A DNA stretch of 64,000 nucleotides from Clostridia bacterium (GTDB lineage: Bacteria; Bacillota; Clostridia; Oscillospirales; CAG-382), in NCBI GenBank assembly GCA_017625615.1, contig JAGAKP010000014.1, forward strand, positions 1 through 64,000. The letters run 5' to 3'. The notes under the pieces are model-generated. The model was given only the letters and a program-made list of their open reading frames with translations. It had not been told where the DNA came from and did not search any database. The position numbers and the translations under genes were made by a program. Below, in pieces: positions 6,714-15,635 of the stretch (within the stretch, counting starts at the first letter, position 1; every line of letters begins with the position of its first letter).

Positions 6714-8120
6714 TTAAAATTCTGCGTTACCGAAGGTACGGGGGAATGCCTCAACGTCGCGGATGTTGGAAACGCCCGTAATATACATAATAAGACGCTC
6801 AAAGCCAATGCCGAAGCCTGCGTGGTGAACGCCGCCGTACTTGCGGAGATCCATATACCACTTGTAGCTTTCGGGCTCAAGTCCTAATTCGTTTATACGC
6901 TCCATAAGAAGATCGTAACGCTCTTCTCTCTGGCTTCCGCCGATAAGCTCACCTACGCCGGGAACGAGCATATCTGCGGCGGCAACGGTCTTGCCGTCGT
7001 CGTTAAGGCGCATATAGAAGGATTTGATCTCCTTGGGGTAATCGGTAACGAAAACGGGACAACCGAAGATCTTTTCGGTAAGATATCTTTCGTGCTCGGT
7101 CTGAAGGTCACAGCCCCAATAGGGAGTGAACTCAAATTCATTGCCGCTTTCGGAAAGAAGCTTGATAGCCTCGGTATAGGTAATACGCTTGAAATCGGAG
7201 TTTACAAGGTCGGTAAGACGGGCTTTAAGTCCCTTATCAACGAACTTGTTGAAGAATTCTATTTCCTCGGGGCAGTTTTCAAGAACGTATGCGATAACGT
7301 ATTTGGTCATACGCTCGGCAAGGTCCATATCGTCCTCAAGGTCGGCAAAGGCGATCTCGGGCTCGATCATCCAGAACTCTGCGGCGTGGCGCTGTGTATT
7401 GGATTTTTCTGCACGGAAGGTGGGACCGAAGGTATATACGTTTGCAAACGCCATTGCAAAGCATTCTACGTTAAGCTGACCGGATACGGTGAGAGAGGTG
7501 GGCTTTCCAAAGAAATCCTGAGAAAAATCCACCTTGCCGTCCTCGGTACGGGGAGGCTCGGACGCATCAAGAGTAGTGACGCGGAACATTTCGCCGGCGC
7601 CCTCACAGTCGCTGGTGGTTATGAGAGGTGTGTGAACGTATACGAAGCCGTTTTCGGCAAAGAATTTGTGTATACCCTGTGCCGCTACGCTTCTTACTCT
7701 GAACACCGCGTTAAAGGTATTTGCGCGGGGACGGAGGTGAGCTATGGAGCGGAGAAATTCGGGAGAATGGCGCTTGGGCTGGAGAGGGTAATCGGGCGTG
7801 GAAGCACCGGAAACCTCTATTTTTTCCGCCTTTATCTCGAAGGGCTGCTTTGCTTCGGGAGTAAGCTCAAGCACGCCGGTGACGGTAAGTGCCGCGCCGA
7901 TGTTCTGATGAGCGATCTCTTTATAATTATCGAGCTTGGACTCCTCGAACACTACCTGAACGGGCTTGAAATATGAACCGTCGTTAAGCTCGATAAAGCC
8001 GAAGGCATTAGAGGAGCGCATATTGCGCACCCATCCCCCTATCTTAACGGTTTTTCCGCTCAATTCCTCGGAACGGGAAAACAGTGTTTTTACTGTCGTA
8101 AGCTCTTTTTTAATAGACAT
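6714..8120 (-). CDS. asnS: Asparaginyl-tRNA synthetase
   Basis: 468 aa. A class IIb synthetase that charges tRNA-Asn in the cytosol. The N-terminal OB-fold anticodon-binding domain covers about residues 15-115 ('[25 protein letters not shown]'). Then come motif 2 ('[22 protein letters not shown]') and motif 3 ('[18 protein letters not shown]'). '[11 protein letters not shown]' is the AsnRS rather than AspRS signature. ATG at 8120 follows AAGGAG. The aminotransferase gene follows 19 nt downstream. Confidence 0.97.
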   Translation of the reverse strand: MSIKKELTTVKTLFSRSEELSGKTVKIGGWVRNMRSSNAFGFIELNDGSYFKPVQVVFEESKLDNYKEIAHQNIGAALTVTGVLELTPEAKQPFEIKAEKIEVSGASTPDYPLQPKRHSPEFLRSIAHLRPRANTFNAVFRVRSVAAQGIHKFFAENGFVYVHTPLITTSDCEGAGEMFRVTTLDASEPPRTEDGKVDFSQDFFGKPTSLTVSGQLNVECFAMAFANVYTFGPTFRAEKSNTQRHAAEFWMIEPEIAFADLEDDMDLAERMTKYVIAYVLENCPEEIEFFNKFVDKGLKARLTDLVNSDFKRITYTEAIKLLSESGNEFEFTPYWGCDLQTEHERYLTEKIFGCPVFVTDYPKEIKSFYMRLNDDGKTVAAADMLVPGVGELIGGSQREERYDLLMERINELGLEPESYKWYMDLRKYGGVHHAGFGIGFERLIMYITGVSNIRDVEAFPRTFGNAEF

Positions 8121-8154
8121 AATCTTTCTTTCTCCTTTTTTAAGGTCAAACCGT

Positions 8155-8183
8155 ATTATACCATATACGAATTATTATTGCAA
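8155..8183 (-). promoter_or_regulatory. Promoter of asnS
   Basis: Minus strand TTGCAA (8183-8178), 17 bases, TATAAT (8160-8155). The leader is only about 25-30 nt, leaving no room for a T-box. Confidence 0.65.
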
Positions 8184-8241
8184 GAATTTTTATTAATATA
8201 ATATGAATAATAAAACAGAGAAAGAGGGGGTTCTTTTTGAA

Positions 8242-9441
8242 TTATATCCCCAAACCGCTGTTTACCGAGCTTGCGCGGGTAACCGAATCCCCGCCGAAGC
8301 GTGCGCGGATGGAATCAAGGGCGCGTTCTAACTTTTCCGTTTTTTCGCGGCGGGAAAATTCATCGGTAAAAAAGGTCTGCTGTAAGCCCGCCTGCCCTTC
8401 CCTGCAGATATCCATACCCGTGACGGTTATTGACCGTATGGGCTTTGAAATATCCACCAGACCTGTGATTATGTCAACCGCAGTGTTGGCAATATCCTTG
8501 CAATAGCAGGTGGTGTTCCGTAATTTTCTCTGACGGGACACGGTTTTAAGGTAGGGATCGCGGACAGCCACCGCAACGGTGCCGCAGACCACGCCGTAGG
8601 ACCGCATACGGGTGGAGACTGTATCCGAAAGCGCCCAGACGGCGGCGCGGATATCGTCCAACCCAACGAGGTCGCGGCGGAAGGTTATGCCGTTGCCTAC
8701 CGATTTTATCTCACGCTCGGTGTTGACGGGAGTGACGGGAGAGCATTCCGCGCCCGTAGCGTAATCGTAAAGCGTGGCTCCGTTTTTGCCTAAGGCGTCC
8801 TCCATAGCCCTTCTGCCCGCCTGCGCCACGTCGCCGACGGTATATATTCCGATACGGTTGAGCCGTGCCGTGGTGCTTCGTCCCGCAAAAAGAAGGTCGG
8901 ACACGGGAAGGGGGTAAACCATATTTTTGAAGTTTGCACGGGAGATGACGGTAGTGGCGTCCGGCTTTTTATAGTCGCTTCCCAGCTTGGCAAATACCTT
9001 GTTGAAGGATACCCCCACGGAAACGGTTATGCCCACCTCACGTCGGATACGCTCGCGGAGAGAATCGGCGATCTGCTTGCCGTCACCGAAAAGATTTTTG
9101 CTGGCGGTAACGTCAAGCCAGCTTTCGTCTATGCCGAAGGGCTCGATAAGATCCGTGTATTGGTAGAATATCTCCCCTACTCTGCGGCTGAAGTTTTCGT
9201 ATTCACGGTAATGGGGCTGTGCAATGACGAGAGAATGACATTTTCTTTTTGCCTGCCAGATGACCTCGCCCGTTTTTATTCCGTATTTTTTGGCAAGCTC
9301 GTTTTTGGCAAGGACTATGCCGTGTCTGTCCTCGGGAGAACCGCACACCGCCATGGGCACGTTGGCGTATGAGGGGTTGAACACCGTCTCCACAGACGCA
9401 AAAAATGAGTTGCAATCACAATGCAACACCGTTCTATCCAT
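8242..9441 (-). CDS. dinB: Y-family DNA polymerase (Pol IV type)
   Basis: 399 aa. An error-prone translesion DNA polymerase. The N-terminus has the Y-family palm: 'LHCDCNSFFASVE' (D8/D10 type metal ligands), 'GIKTGEVIWQAKRK' and 'EPFGIDESWLDVT' with the catalytic D-E pair. 'TVSVGVSFNKVFAKLGSDYKKPD' is the family signature, followed by HhH and little-finger regions. The C-terminus 'GLGI' may be a beta-clamp contact. ATG at 9441 follows GAGGTGA. Two LexA-type boxes overlap the promoter, so it should be SOS induced. There is no obvious terminator before asnS. Confidence 0.95.
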   Translation of the reverse strand: MDRTVLHCDCNSFFASVETVFNPSYANVPMAVCGSPEDRHGIVLAKNELAKKYGIKTGEVIWQAKRKCHSLVIAQPHYREYENFSRRVGEIFYQYTDLIEPFGIDESWLDVTASKNLFGDGKQIADSLRERIRREVGITVSVGVSFNKVFAKLGSDYKKPDATTVISRANFKNMVYPLPVSDLLFAGRSTTARLNRIGIYTVGDVAQAGRRAMEDALGKNGATLYDYATGAECSPVTPVNTEREIKSVGNGITFRRDLVGLDDIRAAVWALSDTVSTRMRSYGVVCGTVAVAVRDPYLKTVSRQRKLRNTTCYCKDIANTAVDIITGLVDISKPIRSITVTGMDICREGQAGLQQTFFTDEFSRREKTEKLERALDSIRARFGGDSVTRASSVNSGLGI

Positions 9442-9463
9442 AATAAATTCACCTCGCCCGAAA

Positions 9464-9493
9464 ATTATACCACACGAACACTTGTTCTGTCAA
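9464..9493 (-). promoter_or_regulatory. Promoter of dinB
   Basis: Minus strand TTGACA (9493-9488), 18 bases, TATAAT (9469-9464). Both LexA boxes touch the -35. Confidence 0.8.
9475..9488. promoter_or_regulatory. LexA (SOS) box 1 of dinB
   Basis: CGAACACTTGTTCT: matches the Gram-positive LexA/DinR consensus CGAAC-N4-GTTCG at all but the last base. It lies in the spacer next to the -35, where binding would block RNA polymerase. Confidence 0.8.
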
Positions 9494-9506
9494 GAACGTT
9501 TGTTCT
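9493..9506. promoter_or_regulatory. LexA (SOS) box 2 of dinB
   Basis: AGAACGTTTGTTCT: GAAC-N4-GTTC with matched outer bases. Its centre is 18 bases from that of box 1, on the other side of the -35. Paired boxes suggest tight or cooperative repression. Confidence 0.75.
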
Positions 9507-9509
9507 AAA

Positions 9510-9545
9510 ATCGACAAAAAAATAACCCCGATCATCGGATCGGGG
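9510..9545 (-). terminator. Terminator of the dapA operon
   Basis: Arms CCCCGATC (9526-9533) and GATCGGGG (9538-9545) with a 4-base loop. On the minus strand the hairpin is followed by TTATTTTTTT. It ends the seven-gene operon whose last gene stops at 9553. Confidence 0.85.
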
Positions 9546-9552
9546 CAATAGG

Positions 9553-10377
9553 TTATTTTATAAGGCTTAACAGATAAGGTATTTCCTTTTCAAATTCAAC
9601 GCCGTAATTGACGGAATCGGGATCCGCTGCGGTGCGTGCGATGCAGGCAACGGTATAATCGGTAGCGACCTTAAGGCTGTCCTCAAGAGACATACCGTTC
9701 ATAAGAGCGCCCACCAAGGATGAGGCGTAAATATCGCCCGTGCCGTGATAGGAGCGGTCGATACGGTCGCGGAAGTAAGTAAAGGTCTTGCCCGTAGCAC
9801 TTTCCATACAGGCAACGCCGAGACGGCCGTCACCGTAATCTACGCCGGTGAGAACCGCGTATTTTGTGCCGAGACCGCAAAGCCCCTTAAGCACCTCTTT
9901 TACGTAGTCCTCGGAATATCCGCTTCCCACGTAATCTATGCCGAGCATAAAGGATGCTTCCGTCATATTGGGAACGATAACGTCCGCTTTGCCGCAAAGG
10001 CGTGCCATTTCCTTGGCAAATTCCACGGTAAAGCCGGTGTACAGCTTGCCGTTATCCGCCATAACGGGGTCGATGACCACGGTGGCGGGAAAATCGTCGA
10101 TAAGCTTGCTCACAAGACGGAGCTGCTCGAAGGAACCGAGATATCCGGTATAGATGGCGTCAAAGCCGAAATTTTCCTTTTTCCAGTGCTCGGTAATAGG
10201 CGTTACGTCCTCGGTAAGGTCACGGAAGGTAAAGCCAGAAAACATGGTGTGGGTGGACAGCACGGCGGTGGGAATTACGGCGCACTCTACGCCCATAGCT
10301 GAGATTATCGGAAGTGCAACGGTAAGAGAGCACTTGCCGACGCAGGAGATATCCTGCACGGTTACTATTCTTTTCAT
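9553..10377 (-). CDS. Pyridoxamine/pyridoxal kinase
   Basis: 274 aa. A ribokinase-superfamily vitamin B6 kinase that phosphorylates pyridoxal, pyridoxamine or pyridoxine in the salvage route to PLP. Seen in the sequence: N-terminal 'VQDISCVGKCSLTVALPI', 'VIDPVMADNGKLY', 'DVIVPNMTEASFMLG' and the anion-hole/catalytic 'SYHGTGDIYASSLVGAL' with Asp in GTGD. It is the final gene of the dapA operon, 7 nt after mnmM, just before the terminator. PLP supply fits the aminotransferase-rich metabolism nearby, but the link is only positional. PdxY and the PdxK-like class cannot be separated with certainty. Confidence 0.9.
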   Translation of the reverse strand: MKRIVTVQDISCVGKCSLTVALPIISAMGVECAVIPTAVLSTHTMFSGFTFRDLTEDVTPITEHWKKENFGFDAIYTGYLGSFEQLRLVSKLIDDFPATVVIDPVMADNGKLYTGFTVEFAKEMARLCGKADVIVPNMTEASFMLGIDYVGSGYSEDYVKEVLKGLCGLGTKYAVLTGVDYGDGRLGVACMESATGKTFTYFRDRIDRSYHGTGDIYASSLVGALMNGMSLEDSLKVATDYTVACIARTAADPDSVNYGVEFEKEIPYLLSLIK

Positions 10378-10384
10378 TATGGGA

Positions 10385-10936
10385 TCACTTGCTTTCTATG
10401 GTATAAAAAAATGGCGAAATGGGAGAATTAAGTATTCGGAAGCAGGCGCAGCAATATTTGCGGCGGTTATATTCGGCAAGCATTTCTGCCAGCATATTGC
10501 CTTCAACAGTGCCCTCGTCGTGACCGGGATACACCGCTATAAGCAGGATACCGTCGGGAGCAAGCATATTTATGGCTTTCTCCACAGCCACGCGGGTGGT
10601 CTGATGAAGGGTGGTTATCTTTTTATCGCTTCCGGGAAGATAACCGAGATTAAACACTCCCGCCTTTATGGGAGTATCTATATATTTGTCACATTCGGAG
10701 TGGGAATCCAGAATAAGGGTGTAATTACGGCTTACCGCTTCCCTTTCCAGAAGCTCTCTCGTGCTTTCAAGAGCCTGAGGCTGAATATCAAAGGCGTAGA
10801 CCCTGCCGTTCTTGCCAACGGTATTGGAAAGCCAGAGGGTATCGTGTCCGTTACCCATAGTGAAATCGGCAACGGTATCGCCCTCGCCGATGTGACGGAG
10901 CAAAAAGCTTTTTTGTAATTCCAGAAGATCGGTCAT
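10385..10936 (-). CDS. mnmM: tRNA 5-aminomethyl-2-thiouridine methyltransferase (YtqB/MnmM family)
   Basis: 183 aa. A class I SAM-dependent methyltransferase of the YtqB family. Members methylate nm5s2U34 of tRNA in Gram-positives lacking MnmC; the function here is inferred from that family. Motif I 'VADFTMGNGHDTLWLS' carries the family's 'T-GNGHDT' signature. 'VYAFDIQPQAL' holds the acidic SAM-ribose ligand, and 'GVFNLGYLPGSDK' is the family's motif IV variant. Its ATG overlaps the stop of the preceding gene as TAATG, so translation is probably coupled. Confidence 0.88.
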   Translation of the reverse strand: MTDLLELQKSFLLRHIGEGDTVADFTMGNGHDTLWLSNTVGKNGRVYAFDIQPQALESTRELLEREAVSRNYTLILDSHSECDKYIDTPIKAGVFNLGYLPGSDKKITTLHQTTRVAVEKAINMLAPDGILLIAVYPGHDEGTVEGNMLAEMLAEYNRRKYCCACFRILNSPISPFFYTIESK

Positions 10937-11724
10937 TATTTACCTGCCCTTCTTCGTCTTTCGTCACGGTTGGCGGGATGGGCGAAATACACGCCGATAA
11001 TACCGCCCGCAACGATAATCGCTACGGGAACGAGCCATTTATAGGAGCGTTTTTTGGGCTGCACTTCCTCTTCCTCGGACTCCTCGCTCGTTTCGGGTGC
11101 GATGGTGGGAATATCGCCGTTTATTTTCTTTGCAACGGTCTTTCCCAAAAAGCGCACGCCCGCGGAGGTCAGCTTTTCACCTGCGTATTCGGGGTTCAAG
11201 GTACCCTCCTCGGTAAGCATTGCGGAGTAAACGTCCACAAAGCTGAGGCGGTAAATGGAGAGGCAGTATTCGCTTAAGCGGGTATTTATCTCCGCAGTAT
11301 TATCACCGATAACGGCAGAGACGAAGTAAATATCGGCACCGCTTAAGGTCTGCGCAAGCGATTGTGCGAAAAGCAAGACCGACTCGGGGTCATCCTTTCC
11401 GTCAACACAGTAGACCACCGCCTTGGGAGAAAGGGTGGACAGATAATTCACGCCCGTGCTCCAATCCGCAGACAGGGTATTCTCTACGGTGATTATCCTT
11501 GCAGTTTCGGGGTACATATCGAAAACGAAATCGCGCCACAAAGCCGAAGTGTTTCCGCCGATAAGCAGTATCGCGCCGCGGGGTGTGGCGGAAAGTGAAT
11601 CGCGAAGGGCGGCTTCAACGGGTGTCTCCTCCTTGATGACAGAGGAAGCTTCACTTTCCTCCGCAAAGGTCTTTAAGGGCATAAGCATTAAAAGCAAAAG
11701 GAGGAAAACCGCTATTTTTTTCAT
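10936..11724 (-). CDS. Exported SGNH/GDSL-like protein with C-terminal membrane anchor
   Basis: 262 aa. Signal peptide at residues 1-21 (ending TFAEE), then a domain of about 190 residues. After it come an acidic linker (ETSEESEEEE), a transmembrane helix (WLVPVAIIVAGGIIGVYFA) and a basic tail (RDERRRRAGK), giving an extracytoplasmic domain held by one C-terminal helix. The middle resembles a degenerate SGNH hydrolase: 'GAILLIGGNTSALW', 'IYFVSAVIGDNTAEINTRLSEYC', 'SFVDVYSAM'. The usual GDS serine and DxxH dyad are not evident, so it may be inactive. It overlaps icd by 4 nt and mnmM by 1 nt, an odd position for a surface protein. Confidence 0.65.
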   Translation of the reverse strand: MKKIAVFLLLLLMLMPLKTFAEESEASSVIKEETPVEAALRDSLSATPRGAILLIGGNTSALWRDFVFDMYPETARIITVENTLSADWSTGVNYLSTLSPKAVVYCVDGKDDPESVLLFAQSLAQTLSGADIYFVSAVIGDNTAEINTRLSEYCLSIYRLSFVDVYSAMLTEEGTLNPEYAGEKLTSAGVRFLGKTVAKKINGDIPTIAPETSEESEEEEVQPKKRSYKWLVPVAIIVAGGIIGVYFAHPANRDERRRRAGK

Positions 11725-12932
11725 TTATACATCCTTTCAAGGTTGGCGGCGATGGCGGAGATAAACTCATCCATATATACGCCGCGCTTGTTTTCGAGGT
11801 TGGACAGACCTATAAGGTCCTTTGTCATAATGCCCGATTCAACGGTTTGTATGCAGGCATTTTCAAGGTTATCCGCAAAGGTCATAAGGTCGGAAATACC
11901 GTCCAATTCCCCTCTCTTGCGCAAAGCGCCCGTCCACGCGAAAATGGTGGCGATGGGGTTGGTGGAGGTAGGCTCGCCCTTGAGATGCTTATAATAATGG
12001 CGGGTGACCGTACCGTGAGCGGCTTCGTATTCGTAGGAGCCGTCGGGCGCAACGAGAACGCTGGTCATAAGGCCCAGAGAGCCGAAGGCGGTAGCCATCA
12101 TATCCGACATAACGTCGCCGTCGTAATTTTTGCAAGCCCAGATAAAGCCGCCCTCGGAGCGGATAACGCGGGCAACGGCATCGTCGATAAGAGTATAGAA
12201 ATAGGTTATACCCTTTTCCTCAAAGGCTTCCTTGTATTCGTTTTCGTACACCTCTGCGAAAATATCGCGGAAGCGGCGGTCGTATATCTTGGAAATGGTG
12301 TCCTTTGCGCTGAACCAAAGGTCCTGCTTTGTATCCAAAGCAAAAGCAAAGCAGCTGTGAGCGAAGGCGCGGATGCTGTCGTCAAGGTTGTAAACCTCCT
12401 GAACGATACCGTCGCACTCAAAGGTGTGAAGGTCAACGCGCTTTTCGCTTCCGTCGGGGAGAGTGACGCATATCTGCGCCTTGCTTCCTGCGGGAACGAG
12501 GGTTTCGGACGCCTTATAGATATCGCCGTATGCGTGGCGGGCGATGGTTATAGGCTTTTTCCAGCTGCTGACGTAGGGAACGATACCCTTAACGATAATG
12601 GGAGCGCGGAACACGGTGCCGTCCATAATAGCGCGGATGGTGCCGTTGGGGCTTTTCCACATTTGGGAAAGGTTGTATTCCTTTACTCTGTCTGCGTTGG
12701 GGGTAATGGTAGCGCACTTTACCGCAACGCCGTATTTCTTTGCGGCGTATGCGGAATCGATAGTGACCTGATCCTTTGTTTCCTCGCGGTGAGGAAGACC
12801 GAGATCGTAATATTCGGTCTTTAAATCAACGTAAGGGCAGATAAGCTGTTCTTTTATTTTGCCCCACATTACGCGGGTCATTTCGTCGCCATCCATCTCT
12901 ACGAGAGGGGTGGTCATTCTTATCTTGTTCAT
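11721..12932 (-). CDS. icd: NADP-dependent isocitrate dehydrogenase
   Basis: 403 aa. Oxidative decarboxylation of isocitrate to 2-oxoglutarate with NADP+. The sequence is of the homodimeric subfamily II type (related to eukaryotic IDH1/2) rather than E. coli Icd: N-terminal 'TPLVEMDGDEMTRVMWGKIKEQLI', 'WKSPNGTIRAIMDGTVFRAPI', 'KNYDGDVMSDMMATAFGSLGLMTSVL' and 'EAAHGTVTRHY'. It overlaps the aconitase gene by 4 nt upstream and the SGNH-like gene by 4 nt downstream. With GdhA at 22.5 kb it supplies glutamate. Confidence 0.97.
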   Translation of the reverse strand: MNKIRMTTPLVEMDGDEMTRVMWGKIKEQLICPYVDLKTEYYDLGLPHREETKDQVTIDSAYAAKKYGVAVKCATITPNADRVKEYNLSQMWKSPNGTIRAIMDGTVFRAPIIVKGIVPYVSSWKKPITIARHAYGDIYKASETLVPAGSKAQICVTLPDGSEKRVDLHTFECDGIVQEVYNLDDSIRAFAHSCFAFALDTKQDLWFSAKDTISKIYDRRFRDIFAEVYENEYKEAFEEKGITYFYTLIDDAVARVIRSEGGFIWACKNYDGDVMSDMMATAFGSLGLMTSVLVAPDGSYEYEAAHGTVTRHYYKHLKGEPTSTNPIATIFAWTGALRKRGELDGISDLMTFADNLENACIQTVESGIMTKDLIGLSNLENKRGVYMDEFISAIAANLERMYK

Positions 12933-14842
12933 TTGCTTCCTCCTGTATAAGGGAGTAATCCGCCTGCCTTGAGAAGCGCCTTCTGACGGTCTGAGAAGGA
13001 GGCGACCAGAGGAATAGTATTTTCGCCAACCGTAAGGGTAGCGGAGGAAAGGTCGTCCGCAAGGGTGATAACCGTGTTATCGCCGAGAGATACCTTTTCG
13101 TAATCCTCGCTGCTTTGGAAGGTAAGAGGAACTATACCTGCGTTTATAAGGTTTGCAAGGTGGATACGTGCAAAGGATACCGCAACCACAGCCTTTACGC
13201 CGAGGTAAAGAGGTACCAAGGCGGCGTGCTCACGGGAGGAGCCCTGACCGTAGTTTGCACCTGCAACGATAATACCGCCGTTCTTTTCCGTTGCTCTTGC
13301 GGAGAATTTCTCGTCGCAAGCGGCAAAGCAGAACTTGGAAAGATAAGGTATATTGGAGCGGTACGGAAGTATCTTTGCGCCTGCAGGCATAATATGGTCG
13401 GTGGTGATATTGTCGCCAACCTTAAGTATACATTCGCCCTCTATTTTACCCTCAAGAGGCTTGCCTACGGGAACGGGCTTTATATTGGGGCCGCGGAGGA
13501 TCTCCACCTTTTCGCTTTCCTCGGGAGTATAGGGAGGAATGAGCATATTATCGTTTATGCTGAAATGTTCCGGCATTTTAATTTCGGGCATATCACCCAA
13601 AGTTCTGGGGTCGGTAATATATCCCGTAACGGCGGACGCCGCCGCAACTGCGGGGGAAACCAAATATACCTGTCCGTCTGCAGTGCCGCTTCTGCCGCAG
13701 AAATTGCGGTTGAAGGTACGGAGAGATACACCGCCCGAGCAGGGGGACTGTCCCATACCGATACAAGGACCGCAGGCAGATTCAAGAAGTCTTGCGCCTG
13801 CGCCGAGGATATCACCCATTGCGCCCGATGCAACTGCCATTGAAAGCACCTGACGGGAGCCGGGAGAAACTGCGAGAGAAACGTTCTCGTGAACGGTCTT
13901 GCCCTTTAAAACTGCCGCCGCAAGAGAAATATCGGTAAAGGAAGAATTGGTGCAGGAGCCGATACATACCTGATCCACCTTGATATGACCAAGCTCGGAT
14001 ACGGGGATTACGTTATCGGGGCTGTGAGGACAAGCGGCGAGAGGAACGAGAGAGGAAAGGTCTACCTCAACTATCTCGTCGTATACTGCGCCCTCGTCTG
14101 CGGAAAGAGGAACGTACGCTTGCTCTCTTCCCTGCGCTTTAAGGAATTGATAGGTATTTTCGTCGGAGGGGAATATGCTGGTTGTTGCGCCAAGCTCTGC
14201 GCCCATATTGGTTACGGTAGCGCGCTCGGGCACGGAAAGAGTTTTTACTCCCTCGCCGAAATATTCGAATATTTTGCCTACGCCGCCTTTAACGGTAAGG
14301 CGGGAGAGGAGGTGGAGGATTATATCCTTTGCGCCTACCCAAGCGGGAAGTGCGCCCGTAAGGTGAACGCCCACTACCTTGGGATATGGTATGCGGTATT
14401 CGCCGCCGCCCATTGCAACAGCAACGTCAAGACCGCCTGCGCCGAAGGCAAGCATACCGATGCCGCCACCCGTGGGGGTGTGGCTGTCGGAGCCGATAAG
14501 TGTCTTTCCGGGCACGCCGAAGCGTTCAAGGTGAACCTGATGGCAGATACCGTTACCGGGGCGGGAGAAATACAAGCCGTATTTTGCCGCGCAGGACTGG
14601 ATATAACGGTGATCGTCGGCGTTCTCGAAGCCCGACTGAAGGGTGTTATGGTCGATATAGGCAACGGAAAGCTCAGTCTTTACTCTGCCGGAGTTCATAG
14701 CCTCGTATTCCAGATAAGCCATGGTGCCCGTAGCGTCCTGAGTGAGAGTCTGATCTATACGCAGAGCAACCTCGTTACCGGGCGCGGGTGTGCCCGAAAC
14801 GAGATGTGCGTGAATTAATTTTTGTGCAAGTGTAAGCGCCAT
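12929..14842 (-). CDS. Aconitate hydratase
   Basis: 637 aa. Interconverts citrate and isocitrate through a labile 4Fe-4S cluster. Cluster cysteines are visible: 'CIGSCTNSSFTDIS' and 'LESACGPCIGMGQSP'. The C-terminal swivel domain carries 'GDNITTDHIMPAG' and the substrate-binding 'ANYGQGSSREHAALVPLYLG'. The length matches the compact aconitases of clostridia and Aquifex rather than the 850-900 aa AcnA/AcnB. It is cotranscribed with icd (4-nt overlap), forming the oxidative half of the 2-oxoglutarate branch; no citrate synthase is seen in the window. It starts 3 nt after the dapB stop. Confidence 0.95.
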   Translation of the reverse strand: MALTLAQKLIHAHLVSGTPAPGNEVALRIDQTLTQDATGTMAYLEYEAMNSGRVKTELSVAYIDHNTLQSGFENADDHRYIQSCAAKYGLYFSRPGNGICHQVHLERFGVPGKTLIGSDSHTPTGGGIGMLAFGAGGLDVAVAMGGGEYRIPYPKVVGVHLTGALPAWVGAKDIILHLLSRLTVKGGVGKIFEYFGEGVKTLSVPERATVTNMGAELGATTSIFPSDENTYQFLKAQGREQAYVPLSADEGAVYDEIVEVDLSSLVPLAACPHSPDNVIPVSELGHIKVDQVCIGSCTNSSFTDISLAAAVLKGKTVHENVSLAVSPGSRQVLSMAVASGAMGDILGAGARLLESACGPCIGMGQSPCSGGVSLRTFNRNFCGRSGTADGQVYLVSPAVAAASAVTGYITDPRTLGDMPEIKMPEHFSINDNMLIPPYTPEESEKVEILRGPNIKPVPVGKPLEGKIEGECILKVGDNITTDHIMPAGAKILPYRSNIPYLSKFCFAACDEKFSARATEKNGGIIVAGANYGQGSSREHAALVPLYLGVKAVVAVSFARIHLANLINAGIVPLTFQSSEDYEKVSLGDNTVITLADDLSSATLTVGENTIPLVASFSDRQKALLKAGGLLPYTGGSK

Positions 14843-14845
14843 TTT

Positions 14846-15601
14846 CTATTTCTCCTCTGAGGAAACAAGATCCTTCATAGTGTAAAAGCCGTTTTTCTTA
14901 TCGGCAATAAATTCCGCCGCACGGAGAGCGCCGTATGCAAACAGACCTCTGTCGTGTGCGCGGTGGGTAACGGATATGGTTTCGTGCTGACCGATTATCA
15001 TTACGGTGTGCTCACCGATAACGCCGCCGCCTCTTACGGAATGAATGCCGATCTCCTTTTTGGGACGGGAAGCGCGGCGGGAAGCGCGCTCGTACACGTA
15101 TTCCCTTTCGCCGATAGCGTTTTGTATCTCGTCGGCAAGCATCAAAGCCGTGCCGGAGGGTGCGTCAAGCTTGGCGGAATGGTGAGTTTCGATTATCTCG
15201 ATATCAAAATCCCCGCCCATATCAAGTGCGATATCCGCAACCGCCTTTGCGGTAACGGAAACGCCTACGGACATATTGCCCGAATTGAAAATGGGGATCT
15301 TTTTAGAAGCTTCAAGAATACTCGCTCTTTGCTCCTTGGTGTATCCCGTGGTGGCAAGGACGAGGGGAATACTATTCTCCACGCCGAACTCAAGCACGCC
15401 TTCAAGAGCGGATGCGGTGGTGAAATCTATGACCACGCCGCAGGGAGAGGGGATATCTTTTAAGGCAGTGTACACGGGAAAATCCGCTTCCGCAGGGAAA
15501 ATATCGACACCGCAAAGAATATTTATACCTTTTTCGGCACTTTGCGCGGCAATGGCTTTGCCCATTCTGCCGCCGCAGCCGTTTATTATGATTCCTGTCA
15601 T
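14846..15601 (-). CDS. dapB: 4-hydroxy-tetrahydrodipicolinate reductase
   Basis: 251 aa. NAD(P)H-dependent reductase of the diaminopimelate/lysine pathway. N-terminal Rossmann 'IIINGCGGRMGKAI', then 'VVIDFTTASALEGVLEF', 'FNSGNMSVGVSV' and the substrate-binding 'EIIETHHSAKLDAPSGTALMLADEI' with the catalytic His-Lys pair. The C-terminus 'HDRGLFAYGALRAAEFI' is typical. It follows dapA by 34 nt and is followed by aconitase 3 nt later. Confidence 0.97.
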   Translation of the reverse strand: MTGIIINGCGGRMGKAIAAQSAEKGINILCGVDIFPAEADFPVYTALKDIPSPCGVVIDFTTASALEGVLEFGVENSIPLVLATTGYTKEQRASILEASKKIPIFNSGNMSVGVSVTAKAVADIALDMGGDFDIEIIETHHSAKLDAPSGTALMLADEIQNAIGEREYVYERASRRASRPKKEIGIHSVRGGGVIGEHTVMIIGQHETISVTHRAHDRGLFAYGALRAAEFIADKKNGFYTMKDLVSSEEK

Positions 15602-15635
15602 TTACACGTACTCCGTAAAGGGAAAATTTTAAAAA

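Noticed and set aside
8205..8241. A terminator after dinB
   Set aside because: Only a 5-bp AAAGA/TCTTT pairing can be drawn and no T run follows, so dinB transcripts may read toward asnS.
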